Assembly (NCBI RefSeq): GCF_008831285.2
Contig: NC_045138.2
Span: forward strand, 31,779,934-31,843,933
Reading direction: 5' to 3'
DNA length: 64,000 nt
Source: Nymphaea colorata
Taxonomy: Eukaryota > Streptophyta > Magnoliopsida > Nymphaeales > Nymphaeaceae
The position numbers and the translations under genes are program-made. This document shows, piece by piece, positions 21,592 to 33,400 of the stretch (the first letter of the stretch is position 1; every line of letters starts with the position of its first letter). The notes under the pieces were generated by a model that did not search any database, was not told where the DNA came from, and saw nothing but the letters and a program-made list of their open reading frames with translations.

Positions 21592-22620
21592 CCCTGAACA
21601 TCACTATTTTAGGGATGTAATTTTGAATTACTTAATTGAGGCAAATGGGTACATCTAAAGTCGAATCGAAGAATTGGATCTAATACAGCAAGAAGATGAC
21701 ATTGCAACTTGGCTTATCGTCGGTCAAGAAAGCAAACAGATCAAATGCTCTTGATCAGAATCTAAAATCATATCCAAACACAATCCAACAAGGGAAAAAA
21801 CGAACCAAAATTCAGAAAATACCTGGAACCAATCGAAAACAGCTAAAAGCGCATTATTTATGTTTAATATTAGTGTTGCTCTATTTGGATTTTGTTCTAG
21901 ATCTATGCTAGATCCAACAAACTATGCTTGATAGTCCCAAAATCTTGTCCAAATGCATGCTTGAATCTAGGTGATCCAGATCTCCGCTTGAGTTTTCAAA
22001 ATCAGAATCTCAATCTCACTGGCATCGAACAAGAGTGAGTAATTAGTTAGATTAATATTTGAATGTATAGATGCTTCTAATCAAATTTATTCTAGATTGC
22101 CTTTAGAAAGATTATACAGTAAATTTTAATGCTAGAAAACACAGGTAAAAAGAAGAGCGACAAATATAAAGTCTCTGTTGTGTTTGAAAGTTCACTCAAG
22201 GCACAAGCTGTTCCAAGAAAAAGTTGTCAGTTCGAGTACATAAAGCAGAAAAGAAGGCACAACAAAACATATTATAATGAAAAAGTAAAACTGGCAAACC
22301 TTAATGCACATCTATAATAGATCAATAAATAAAGAAGCAAAGAAGTTGAGGCGCATTTGGTGCATGATTTTGTCATGTGACTTGTCTTTTTCATTTTCCA
22401 TCATATAGTGGCATAAGATGACACCTCAAAGAACCACTCAGAGCTTCTTTTGTTGTTTCATGTCAAATTTTTGTTTGGTTGGAATGAGTTGTGCGGTGTG
22501 TCTCCAGTTTAACTTAACTTGTGAAAGAAGCCGATGTAGGTTTCCACGTGCAAGTTGAATAGGGATGTCAACGGATTAGATTAAAATTGGATGTCCTTAA
22601 TCATATCCAGGATATTCACA

Positions 22621-22830
22621 TATTCAGAATTGAATTCGGATTCAAACAAAGAAAAATCACATCCGAATCTGAAATCTGATTTTACGATTGGAATCCGAAT
22701 AGATTTTATTATGGGAATATATTGATATTCAGAATTGAATTCGGATTCAAACAAAGAAAAATCACATCCGAATCTGAAATCCGATTTTACGATTGGAATC
22801 CGAATAGATTTTATTATGGGAATATATCTG
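22621..22830. repeat. 105-bp tandem duplication
   Basis: Units 22,621-22,725 and 22,726-22,830 appear identical except for one substitution (GAAATCTGAT against GAAATCCGAT). The unit lies inside a GGGATGTCAA-family repeat that starts at about 22,561. Confidence 0.93.
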
Positions 22831-23003
22831 AAAAATAAAAGTAAACTCGTAAAACACTAAAATATTGTATTTTGTAAAATTTGATGTAAAGATTAAAATA
22901 AATTCAGGCATTGTGGTGGTGCCTCCTTGAGGGCAGGTTTGTTATTTAACTAATTTTCACGGGCCATACCGACCAGTCCTTTTGCCAAAAACTGTATGTA
23001 AGC

Positions 23004-23009
23004 CACGTG
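23004..23009. promoter_or_regulatory. G-box (CACGTG) upstream of the small coiled-coil gene
   Basis: CACGTG lies within CCACGTGG, 54 bp before the start codon at 23,063. It is the classic bZIP/bHLH site. Its function here is inferred from position only. Confidence 0.4.
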
Positions 23010-23062
23010 GAAGCACTCGGACAACACTGTGGGTAACCTGAGAAGAAGCAAACGGGGAAGAG

Positions 23063-23138
23063 ATGGACGAGAAGAGCGTGATTGTCGCCGAGGACGGCCC
23101 TTCTGCTGCGGCATCGCAACTCTCTGCTGTCCTCTTCG
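23063..23138 (+). CDS. Small coiled-coil gene, exon 1
   Basis: The exon encodes residues 1-25 and one base of codon 26. The start codon follows a GC-rich leader (GGGGAAGAG then ATG). The donor is GTAATC. Confidence 0.72.
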
Positions 23139-25460
23139 GTAATCTCTCGTTCCCTCCTTTTTTTCTGCGAAATTCCGCTGGATCTTTCATCTCCTTGAGG
23201 CATTCCAGCGAAATTCGGCCGGAAACTCCAAGGGCGAAGAGGATCTCGTGGAACCATCGCCATTCCCCCCTTTTTCAACGTCCAGGGTGTTCTACTTCTG
23301 CTCCTTCCTTACTCAGTGGATAAGGCTGCCGATCCATTCTTCTTGCTTGATTGAATCGGCTTATAATTCTCAATTCTCTACGATGGCTAGTAAATCTCCT
23401 GCTTCCCAAAATGTTCGCGACATGAGTGACGACGGGCGACGGCCTGGGTGACCGGGAAAACTTGGAGGGAAAACGACGGAAATTTTCAGTCATTTTGAAA
23501 ATGAAGATTGACCTAAATGCCCTTCAGCGTCGCGTTCGAGTCAGCCCCCTGAGGCCCTAACTGGGTCCGTCTCCAAGGTCGAGATCTCTGTTAGGGCAAG
23601 TTGTACATTTTTTTTTGTTGGGTGACATTGAAGTTATAAAATATGTTGATATATTTATTGAATAAAATATGTTGATATATTTTATTGAACTTTCCTCAGC
23701 TTTTAGTTTATAAAATATTAGAAAAAAGAAAGTTGCCTTGGGGAGGTTTGATTATTTTTTTTTTCACCTTTCTCGCCCTAAGACAAAGCATTGATTAAAC
23801 AAACGTGATTCTTTTATTGAACCTAACCAGATGAATTAAGCATCGAATTTATTATTGGATTACATCCAAATCATTGCCATTCCTAATGTTATAAATATAT
23901 TAGCTACTTGAAAATTTCTAATATTTAATATTTTTAATTAGTTTAACTTGGTCTTCAATCGTTTTATAGGTAGAAAAAAATGGGAGAGAGACCGACTTAG
24001 CCTTATAGTATCCAATTCACCCTTTCAGCAAAATGACACAGGTTTCCCTTCGCTATATCACGCCAGAAAAATGATACAGGACCCCTACTGATATTAACAG
24101 AATGAGCAGTTGTCCCCAACATATGAGCAGTGGTTTCAAAATAGATATTTCTTAATGTTTACTTGGGAGAGCATAAAATCCTCAAGACCGTACTCTTACA
24201 CCATTCTGGCTTATTTTGGGATTTGAGTAGGCCTACAATACATCCTTTTACAACTCAGAACAGAAGAATAATACACAGAAGCATCACAGCGATTGCAAGA
24301 TTTGAACTTTGAACTCCTTTAGTGTGAGCCCTCTTGCTGCTTGTTTCATTACGTCCCTGCAGATTCTCAAGGCTCTTACACAAGAAAACTGCATTATTTT
24401 CAGTCTTTCTTTTTAACCTTTATCAGAGAAGGGCGAACACCAGTAAGAAAAAGTTTAATCACGCCAATGGTGATTATTCGTGACTACAATCTGATCCATG
24501 CCTTATCCACTAATTACAGATCAAATGCAGCAAGCACAAGCAGCATATGACAACATGCTCAAGATGATCAGGTGATCTCACCTCTTACATACTTTCCTCA
24601 GTCTCAGTATATTTCTGGTATTCTGTTAATTTTAAAGCTTAATCTAGGTCTGGGTCATCAAGTTGTTGTTTGTTCTTGCATCAGAAGTCGATGTTTGTTC
24701 TAATCAAATTGGTTGATCTTGATCATGATCAGACCTCGAATGACTCTGGGTGAGCATGCATGTTCTTGGGGAGTCTAACTGGATCCACATAGAGTTGGTC
24801 CGGAGTTTGGGCACGCTACAGGATCGGCCATCTTTGGTCTAGGCTTGCATTTTAGTCCCTGATGCGTGATTAGTCTTCATTTAATCCCTTGGTTTCCCAT
24901 TTCCAACCCTGAAGCTGCGGGGGCTCAAACAAGTCCAGGCCTCAGGTTCATGCCTTCCAAGCAGCCTCTGATAGTTCAACTTGAACTTAAGTTCGTCACT
25001 GAACGGGTCGTCCCGGCCATGTTCTTGTTAGGCAGGCTCCACGAATTATTGATGCGTCCAACTAGTGGTGGGGGAATTCGGACCTATTTGAATCTGTGAT
25101 CTGGCTGATGATCCGATCTGCTCTCGTCGTGTCACCATGTACCCACGTCCTGTGCCAGGTTAGGTTTAGTCAAACCGAAGGCGGGTTGTACAAATACTAT
25201 GAACAGACACAAAATGCTCCCTGATCTGCACCAACTGCGTCCGCAAATGAAAATGTGTGTGTCTACTTATTGAAGCTTGACTGGTTTCCTTGGAATAAAT
25301 TGACAGTGAGATAGATAGAAGCTCTTCTGAGATAACGGAGGAAGTGGGCAAATGCAAGGAGTGGGCAATTGAGAGGAAGAAGATGGTGGAGGAAGAGAAG
25401 GAGCGTTTCCGGGTAGCTGCTCTTAGTGCCTTGGATCTCCTCAACACAAGCGGCCCCTGA
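23063..25460 (+). CDS. Small three-exon gene, 93-residue coiled-coil protein
   Basis: Three short exons join in frame: 23,063-23,138, 24,520-24,571 and 25,307-25,460 (282 nt including TGA). Donors and acceptors are canonical (GTAATC with TTACAG, then GTGATC with GACAG). The product starts MDEKSVIVAEDGPSAAASQL. It then becomes a continuous charged helix through YDNMLKMISEIDRSSSEI and KCKEWAIERKKMVEEEKERF, ending LDLLNTSGP. Residues about 26-85 are predicted by eye to be coiled coil; there is no signal peptide or membrane segment. The sequence reads like a conserved small plant protein, but I cannot name the family or assign a function. A GC-rich 5' end and a G-box precede it. It is convergent with the FYVE26-like gene. 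Confidence 0.75.
24520..24571 (+). CDS. Small coiled-coil gene, exon 2
   Basis: This 52-nt microexon follows AATTACAG and ends before GTGATC. It encodes DQMQQAQAAYDNMLKMI in the only frame that links exons 1 and 3. Confidence 0.72.
25307..25460 (+). CDS. Small coiled-coil gene, exon 3 and stop
   Basis: The exon follows TTGACAG and completes a split Ser codon. It encodes SEIDRSSSEITEEVGKC, then a Glu/Lys-rich helix, and ends LLNTSGP with TGA at 25,458-25,460. Confidence 0.75.
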
Positions 25461-25623
25461 TGGCACCACCAGGTTCTGCCCCTCTACTCTGCACAAGAAA
25501 GATGATATACCTAAAAACTTCTTGAAAGTCGCAGGTCGTACAGAACATAGTTGGTCGTAGCTTTTGTTCAAGCTTTGCCATGTGCAGTTCCCTTGGCCAA
25601 TTAAGCACAGCTAAAGCAGAAAG

Positions 25624-25628
<5 letters not shown>

Positions 25629-25697
<69 letters not shown>
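25629..25697. repeat. Compound microsatellite (CT)n(TA)n
   Basis: A CT run of about 33 bp joins a TA run of about 35 bp. On the minus strand this is the (TA)n(GA)n order seen at the other compound loci. Confidence 0.95.
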
Positions 25698-25698
<1 letters not shown>

Positions 25699-27128
25699 TG
25701 TCTGCGTTTGGACAGAAAAATCCACCCATCTTTCATAGCAGACCACTCGATGCATAACGGCCATATTGATGGACGAAGGATTTTAACTCCGACACACACA
25801 CACACATGAAAATTTCTATGCAGCCATGGGGCGGATGGCTAAAAATTAAAAGGTTATTGTTAAAGCACCATGAATTAATTCCTCAATAGACCATGAACTG
25901 TTGCTGCATTATAAATCGTCGGTAATGCGCTGTTTTTTAATAATAATTTTTTTCTTTATCCATCAGCAACATCTTACATGCGCCAACATAAAATTCCCCT
26001 ATAATTAACACCTAACACAATTAACGAGCATCTCTTGATATGCATTTTTAAACATAATCTAACTACATGCCGTTCTGTCAATTTTTAGGCATGTTCATTA
26101 AGAAATGTTGGCAAAGAATTTAATAGCACAAAAGAAATTATCTGATAAAAGATTTTAACAATCAAACGAGAGAAAGCTCCTATGTGCAGCAACACAAATC
26201 TGCTCCGATGGGGAGGTTACGCAGAGGCACGGGGCTCCACCCCAGCGTGAACAGCAGAGTTCGAGAGAGTTTTTGCTTGCTTTAATTTTCACATTTTATT
26301 TTTATGCTTTTCTTTGTCTACTCTGTTAAACATTATCCTGGAAGGCCAAAATAGCTTGTAAGGCTCCATACGGGACGAAGATGCGCTTTTCGGTTCTTGT
26401 CATCGGAAATTCAAGCCATCCATGGCCACCAGTAGTAATAACAATGATTCATGAACACGACCAGGCAGCCCACACCATAATTTCCAATCAGAGATACCGC
26501 ACAGCATGCGCCCATCCATATCAGGCTTTAGGGCTATGATTAGAAATCCCGTTTAGAAGGTAACGGACAGAATAATTAGCTATTTTCACATAAACCCAAT
26601 CCTAGCAATATCTAGCTTTACATAAAGCATCGTTTGATCACCACAATCCTATAAGTTCTTCTACTTGATCATAGGACGCCCATACTTATGTAAGCATAGC
26701 TGTAACTAATCCAACGCCCAAAGCCGGTCGGGTATCTACCCCAATCTTTAAGACAGTTTCACATAACTTTGTGGGAGTGTTCGTTGTCAGACACCCCCTT
26801 ATTATTGCACTATGTTGCTATAAAATGGAGAGCTAGTGAGGAGGGAGTATGATAACCAATTCAAGGGTGAATCTGTTTTAATATCATTATATCAAAACCC
26901 AGCAGCCCAATTTTATCCATCAGAGATTTTTTAGTGGCTCTCACTTGTGACTAACAATTATTTGTTTTAGGAGTTGAAATTGCTTTTAGCAATTGACGAT
27001 CATCCAACACACGTTTTTGTTTTGTATAGCCTGTTAATTTTCCCTTGCATAAAAAATCACCACCTGTGAAATTTGACAAACCATAGGGCAAAATAAATGC
27101 TCCAGACAGGGACACAGAGAAGGGGGGT

Positions 27129-27130
<2 letters not shown>

Positions 27131-27170
<40 letters not shown>

Positions 27171-27174
27171 GAGA
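27131..27174. repeat. (GA)n microsatellite
   Basis: A GA run of about 43 bp with one GG interruption lies 3' of the FYVE26-like stop codon. Confidence 0.93.
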
Positions 27175-27354
27175 CCACACCAGTAGATCACTAGAAAATC
27201 AACTCAAAATATAAGTTATTTTTACACAGTCAAAATTGGAACATATATATTCTTAACCAAAAAAGGGGGAAAAGGAAACAGGCGCATAACCTTTAGCCTT
27301 GCATCCTTTGGCCTTGATCTGTACACGATTTTACAGCACTGCTGGAGAGAGTAC

Positions 27355-27420
27355 TTACAAGTTCCGGTCAAACCACTGTCTGCACATATCGACAACTGGA
27401 AGTGCATTTGACAGCAAGGC
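27355..27420 (-). CDS. FYVE26-like last coding exon
   Basis: The exon encodes ALLSNALPVVDMCRQWFDRN plus Leu and TAA. It follows ATTGCAG. The ALPVVDMCRQW ending is characteristic of this plant protein's C-terminus. Confidence 0.9.
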   Translation of the reverse strand, partial: ALLSNALPVVDMCRQWFDRNL

Positions 27421-30400
27421 CTGCAATATTTGGAAGTAAAACCTGTTAGTGTTAGAGCAATGTGCATCCTCCACTAAGCCATTCATTTCCCAAGTCCACA
27501 GATGAACCAGCAGTAATGACAGGAAGATAATTGCAAGTTTGCCCCAAGATTGATACGAGAATCAAAATGGGTCACATACGACAATGGATCAGCTAGTAGC
27601 AAGCTGAGTTGATTTGTGCAAAGAAACCTGAGGACTGTTACTTTTTAGAATTTAACTTCCAAGTGCAGTAAGGGCAACTCCTCCGTCTTAAAGGACACAA
27701 CTTAGTACATATACAGGCCTGGTTCCTGTTCCATGGTTTGATCAACTCCTAACCACCAAAGTAAGACCTTAGAATCATCGAAAAAAAAAAGCTGCTAAGA
27801 ATTTTTAACAATGAAAGTTGGGAAGTTTTACTTTGTGAAGAGCATAGAATTAGAGAAACAAGTATGTTTAGCAGCAAGACGCCAAAAGAAAGCTTTGTTA
27901 TGGGCAGGATTTAGTTTTGCAGGACATAAAAAGGCTGGGAGAATGCATATGGAGTATGGACTGAAATAAAACAGAAAACTTATATGGCATTCACCAAGAA
28001 AATACTGATAAGGCAGCGTTTAACTTCTATAAATTTTTGTTTTGATGTAATGGAAGAAGTGTCTATTACAGAGGCTAAAAAAATTGTACAGGACAATAGA
28101 GCATGAGAACTGATACCTGATGGGCTACATAATCAACATCTGCCGTGCTTCCATTTCGAGATGCAATCTGAAATGCTGTCTTCAGACGCCCACAGATAAC
28201 ACATGCTATCACCTTCCTGCAATGTGTGATTGGAAAAACAAAATGAACGAACCGTTCACAGTCAATACAACTATTCTGGACCAGAAAACTACAAATCCTT
28301 ACAGCTGCAAGGATTGCCCCAAAGAGCAGCAAAATTATAGGGACTTTTGAGATGACTGCTTAGTAGAAAATTCATAGGCAGTTCTTATCATGTAAGCTTA
28401 CATATCAATAACATTCAATAACCTTTTAGCTCTCCAATTTATATCTTAAGCTTCAACCAAAAAGTCAATGATCAAAATGTTACCTGTGCACACTTTTTAA
28501 CATGTCAATAAGTCGATCTGGCCTTTCTCTGTGCTTGTTTGCATATATGACAATGGCAGCCAGAAGAACCTATATTAAACACAAACACAAGAAAGATTTT
28601 ACATCTTTTTATGGACAAAGAACAACATCAATTGATAACCCAGAACCAACAAGCATTAAACCAATTGAAGTTCTCAGTTTGTATCTTTACAGAGTCAAAA
28701 TTCCATTAGCCATCTTGGTTGGAAGGTACTCATTGATAACATGTCAAGTTATAAGTCACCAACCTGGCCCAAGCAGTAACTTCCAAAAAAAAAAAAAAAA
28801 TCCTCATAAGTTTACCTATATAGCTGGAATCTAGTTAAATGTCCAAATACCAGCTCAGCCCTTCATGCCAAGCAGTTTATGGTCTTGATAGTGCTAAAAC
28901 CTAAAGAACCTCAAAAGGTCTTGAACTTTTTACTAAGCTGACTTTGCAGTATCACTGGATTCACCAGATCCAAGTTCACAAATAATAATTGAGAATAACA
29001 GTCTACAAGATCAGATCAAGATTGTACCTGGTCCCAGTCACTATCATCGATCGTACCCTTGATATTCCTTAGAAACTCTGTCAATTGATTTCCTTTCTTT
29101 CTTTCAGCAAGTGATTTTGCCACGGCAGCATAAATGTCAACAGCTGCAACAAAGATTACAAATAAATAAGTACAACTCAGAAATAAAGATGAGGATCCAA
29201 AGAAGACTATCAAGTGACAGTATAACCATAAAGAGATCAAGTATCAAGCGGTTACCAGGAAGGTTGAACTCATAGATTACTTGAAAAGCTAAATCAAAGT
29301 TCTTTTCGGCAAGCGTTTCAGCCACTTCACATCTTCTCCTGATAAGGAATGCCAAGTGTAAAAATGCAGAAATTCCGTGATGGCACTAAAGCACAAGTTG
29401 AAATTTGAAAGGATCAACTTATAAAGCAATAATCAAAATTTTGAGCAGATAATCTCATAGCACATAAATGTATGATAATGCGTAAATGCACGACAATCCG
29501 TTTTGGCTCAGCTGCTTATGTATGAGAAAAAATGACAGCTCATCATTTCCATGAGCAGTCTACTGCTTCTGTCTAGGGAAAGTACCAACACCATCTCTTG
29601 ATCTCCCTAACATTTTGAGTTCAAGCAAAAGATAAATGTATTTCAGGCCAAGATAGATAAGCTAAATATTGGGAGATAATGTAGAACTGGGAAAGATCAA
29701 TACAGTTCCTGTGACCCATAGCTGATTAGAAGTTCGCTAGCAACCTACAGCATTTCAGCCTTAAGTTATATCTTGTTATTGACCTTGTCCAGCAAAAAGA
29801 AGGACAATAGAACTTCTCACTCAGGAAAGCAGTCTCTTAACACCACAAGATAAATATCGGAAACACAGCCTTATAGCTTCCAAGTAATTCAAGGTAAAAA
29901 AGACAATATTTTGAACAAATTTAATTTATGACACAAACATGTTAATATGATATTGCATGCACCATGCTTCATTCCGTTGTTTAATTCAGCAGAGGCATGG
30001 TATCAAAATCTGTCTGTCTAGATCTGTGTGCTAGGAAGTCCTCATACTCTGACTTGTTGATACTCACAGTCACTGTCTCAGGGTGAGAAGAAGATAAAGA
30101 CCCGTCTATAACTGATGACGCTGCCTGGACAGATCCAATAGGAGACTAAAGAATTCTTGCTCTACTTAGGTGTAATATTTCTTCCTAGGGAAGCAGCGGA
30201 AGGACGACCATGTTTATCCCAACATCTGTATTCCAAATGCCCTATTTTCCCACAATAGGTGCACTGAAATCTCCCCCGACCTCCTCTTATCCCTCGACCT
30301 ATGCCTCTCCCCCTGAATGAACTGTGTCCACGACCTCCTGAGGCTACCAAGGCAGAGACATGAATATCACTAGAGGGCGGAGAAAGGGTCACAACAAGGC

Positions 30401-33400
30401 GGCTGAGTCTATTGTAGGCTTCAGATAGGTCGGGAATTTCTGCTTCAGTCAACATCTGTGCCTTTGCTACTGCATATTTAGGAGAGAAACCCTGTAGAAA
30501 CTTCGCAACCATAGACTGTTCACCATGATTCTTATGGCATGTTGGACATGGGGGACGTAATGCTTTAAGTCGTTCATAGATCGACTTGAGGGAAGCGAAA
30601 TACTGAGCAAGACTCTGGTCACCCTGTTGCAAATTAAGTAATTCCTCCTCCACCTGCAATATCTTGCTAACATTCTTGTCATTCAAGTAAGTTTGTTTCA
30701 AAAAATCCCACATTTGTTTGGCAGAGGTATAGAATGCAATAGCAGAAGTAATCTGTGGTTGCACGCTATTCATGATCCAAGACATGACAATATTATTATC
30801 TTCTTTCCATGAAACATATTTTCCACTCTTTCCCACAAGCTCATCTTCTTCTATAACATGCTCCTTCCGATGTCCAATTACAGACATCATAAACACACGA
30901 GACCAAATCTCATAGTTAGATCCATCTAACTTTACAATAGAACCATAATAAAATGGATTTCCTCCACTTTTAAACTCATGAGAGAAATCAATTTTGAGAT
31001 TTTCAGCCATCGCAAAACTGTCCACAAGAGATCAACCACCAACATCACCCAACAATAATAATATAAATATATCTATAGAGAATGAGACTGATCGGCAATA
31101 ATAAAAGTCCAACACCACACAACAGAGGTAAACGCTATCATGTAGTGCGCAGCACTTCTCCCAAACAAATTATGAACAACCAGACAGTAGAATTGAATAA
31201 TATCGTGAGGAGAAAGCAGCCCTTCTTAAAAAAGATTACCTCCACAGCAGACCCACGACAGAAGAATGCTGTAACAATGCTGTCCACCTGCTAACATAAA
31301 CCTCACGACAGCAGAAACTCATCCACAACTGCTAGTTTCAGCGAATTACAACTGCTAGTTTCTGCTTTCTGCCGTCTTCACCATCAGAAAACTAAAAAAT
31401 GCTGCTGTTTTCAGTCTCCTCACACACCATCGGCAGAACATCATCCAACTTGTTACAATAACTCCACTATCATCACGCCTTAAACATCACAAAAAAAAAA
31501 CAGATCTGCTCCACCTGATCTGCTGGTCCTCATAGCAAACAGCAGCCCTACTTAAGGATCTGATCACGCCTTCCACATAGGCGTGATCAGTCCTTCTCCA
31601 AGCAGCACACCCAACTTTTATCTCTTTGCTGCCTCCCTGTTGGTGGGTAAGAAGAGATAAACATGGGTGACGAGAAGATTAAAGAGGAAGGAAGTCGCCG
31701 GAAAAAGAGGTCGCCGAAGAGAGGTCACCAGAAGAGGAAGTCGCCGGACAACTTACTTGACTGTTGCCACAGGAGAAGGCTCTGATACCACGTTGTAGCC
31801 GTGAGACTTGGAGAAAAAAAATTCTGTATTCATTAACCCTAATCTCCCTTATAAAGAGATTAGGGTAGAAAAGAGATTTACAGATTACATCAACCAAAAA
31901 TAAAGAAATTATTAAAGAGGTCTTATAACTCTTTAATTCTACAAAGAGCCACCTAAAAACATAAACTTTTCTAATTCAATAGAAGCGTTAATAAAATCAT
32001 TTCTTGTTCATTGTTAATTGCTAGTGTTATTATTTGTAGACAATCATATGTAGAGCCACATTGCTAGTGTTATTATTTGTAGACAATCATATGTAGAGCC
32101 ACACCTGCATCTCGCACCTGGGACATAGATAATATCTTTCACAATATTATTGTGCAAAAGATGTTGTAGGTATAGTGGTTGCCTCACTTATTGGTTAAAA
32201 CTATTGTTGCAAAAATTATAATTTAAAAAAAAAAGACAAAAGGAAAGGAAAAATGAAGGAAAAGAACAAAAAAAGTGAAAAAATCACAATATTTTGCAAA
32301 AAATGCCAAACTGAAAATAATGTGCTCTGATCTCTTTCTCTGTTTTTTTCCTCCTTTTTTCAGGAAAAATGTTTTTAATATGTTTTGAACTTTTTTGGGT
32401 TTATTTTAACATTCTAATAACTGTAAAATCATTTTTTGTGAGAAAAATAGTAGAAATATCAAATTTTCATAAATTCTTTTTCCTTTATATTTTAGATTTT
32501 TGAACACACACACACACACATATACATATGGCCGACCTCAATTTGAGCTCAGGCTGTCTTAAGCTCGGAAACCTTAACTTGAGTTGGTGGACTTGATCTC
32601 GAACTAAGCTGTTTCAGACTCAAGAGAAGCTGAAGCGAACTCAGCTTAAGCTTGGCTTGAGCAACCTATTTACACAACTTAAAAATAATAAAGTCCTAAA
32701 AGAAAAAGAAAAGTGAGACCATGATTTTGTGGTTGCTTGCAAGTTGCAACAAGTGAAAAAAAAAAGAGGCAGCAAAAGCAAGGATGTGAGAGATGGTAAT
32801 GAACCTCAAATGTTCTACCAAGACTCTTAACCAATAACCCTTGGTTATATAACACTCAGAGATTATCTCCAAGGAAGTAGTGTCACAAAACTGTGGGAGG
32901 CCTTCATGTTGATAAAAAGCACGCTTGTTATCATAACTTTGCTAGTTTGAACTTTGCAGTATGATTTGTATACATAAATCTACGAAGTGTACATAGGTTT
33001 TACTTGCGTAGTCACTTTTTCCCCTCTTTTATGCATTTCCCTATTTTTCCTTTTTGTATTTTTGCAACTGTCCCTTCTCAGTTGAATTTATTTTTCTTCT
33101 AAGTTCAGCCAAGCTAGTTGTTAGCCAGCCCCAATGGCTAGAAACTTCCTTTTGTTAGTTTTCTATAAAAATGGGATTGTTGTCCCATGTAAGGTTAAGG
33201 CCTTTTAGCCTGTTTTCTGATTGTTTCCAGCAGCCATACATTATGTTTCTTTTTCTTGTGGGTCATTGCAAGAGTAAGTTTCTGTTTAATCCAGTCGTGA
33301 GATTGTTGTAGCTCTGGTTTACAATCACTTTCCCATTGTAAGATTTTGATATCTAATACCAAACCACCGAATGAACTTAGATGCAAGAGGAGGAAGAGAG

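Larger units (their letters stand above)
25461..27354. other. Intergenic region between convergent genes
   Basis: The region holds the 3' UTRs of the small plus-strand gene and the minus-strand FYVE26-like gene, which I cannot delimit. It also has the compound microsatellite at 25,629-25,697 and a GA run at 27,131-27,174. I see no further coding sequence. Confidence 0.5.
29985..31943 (-). mobile_element. 3'-truncated Copia element (LTR, leader, gag)
   Basis: The minus strand has a 150-bp 5' LTR (31,943 to 31,794, TG...CA ends), a Met-tRNA-type primer site at 31,790-31,779 three bases after it, a 750-bp leader, gag, and about 150 bp beyond the gag stop in which a shifted frame reads SINKSEYEDFLAHR. 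Protease, integrase, RT and the 3' LTR are missing. The element lies in the sense direction within the 12.9-kb intron. The left break near 29,985 is approximate. Confidence 0.72.

Noticed and set aside
23248-23493. Frames downstream of the small gene's first exon on both strands
   Set aside because: They lie in the GC-rich first intron and have no splice continuity with exons 2 and 3.
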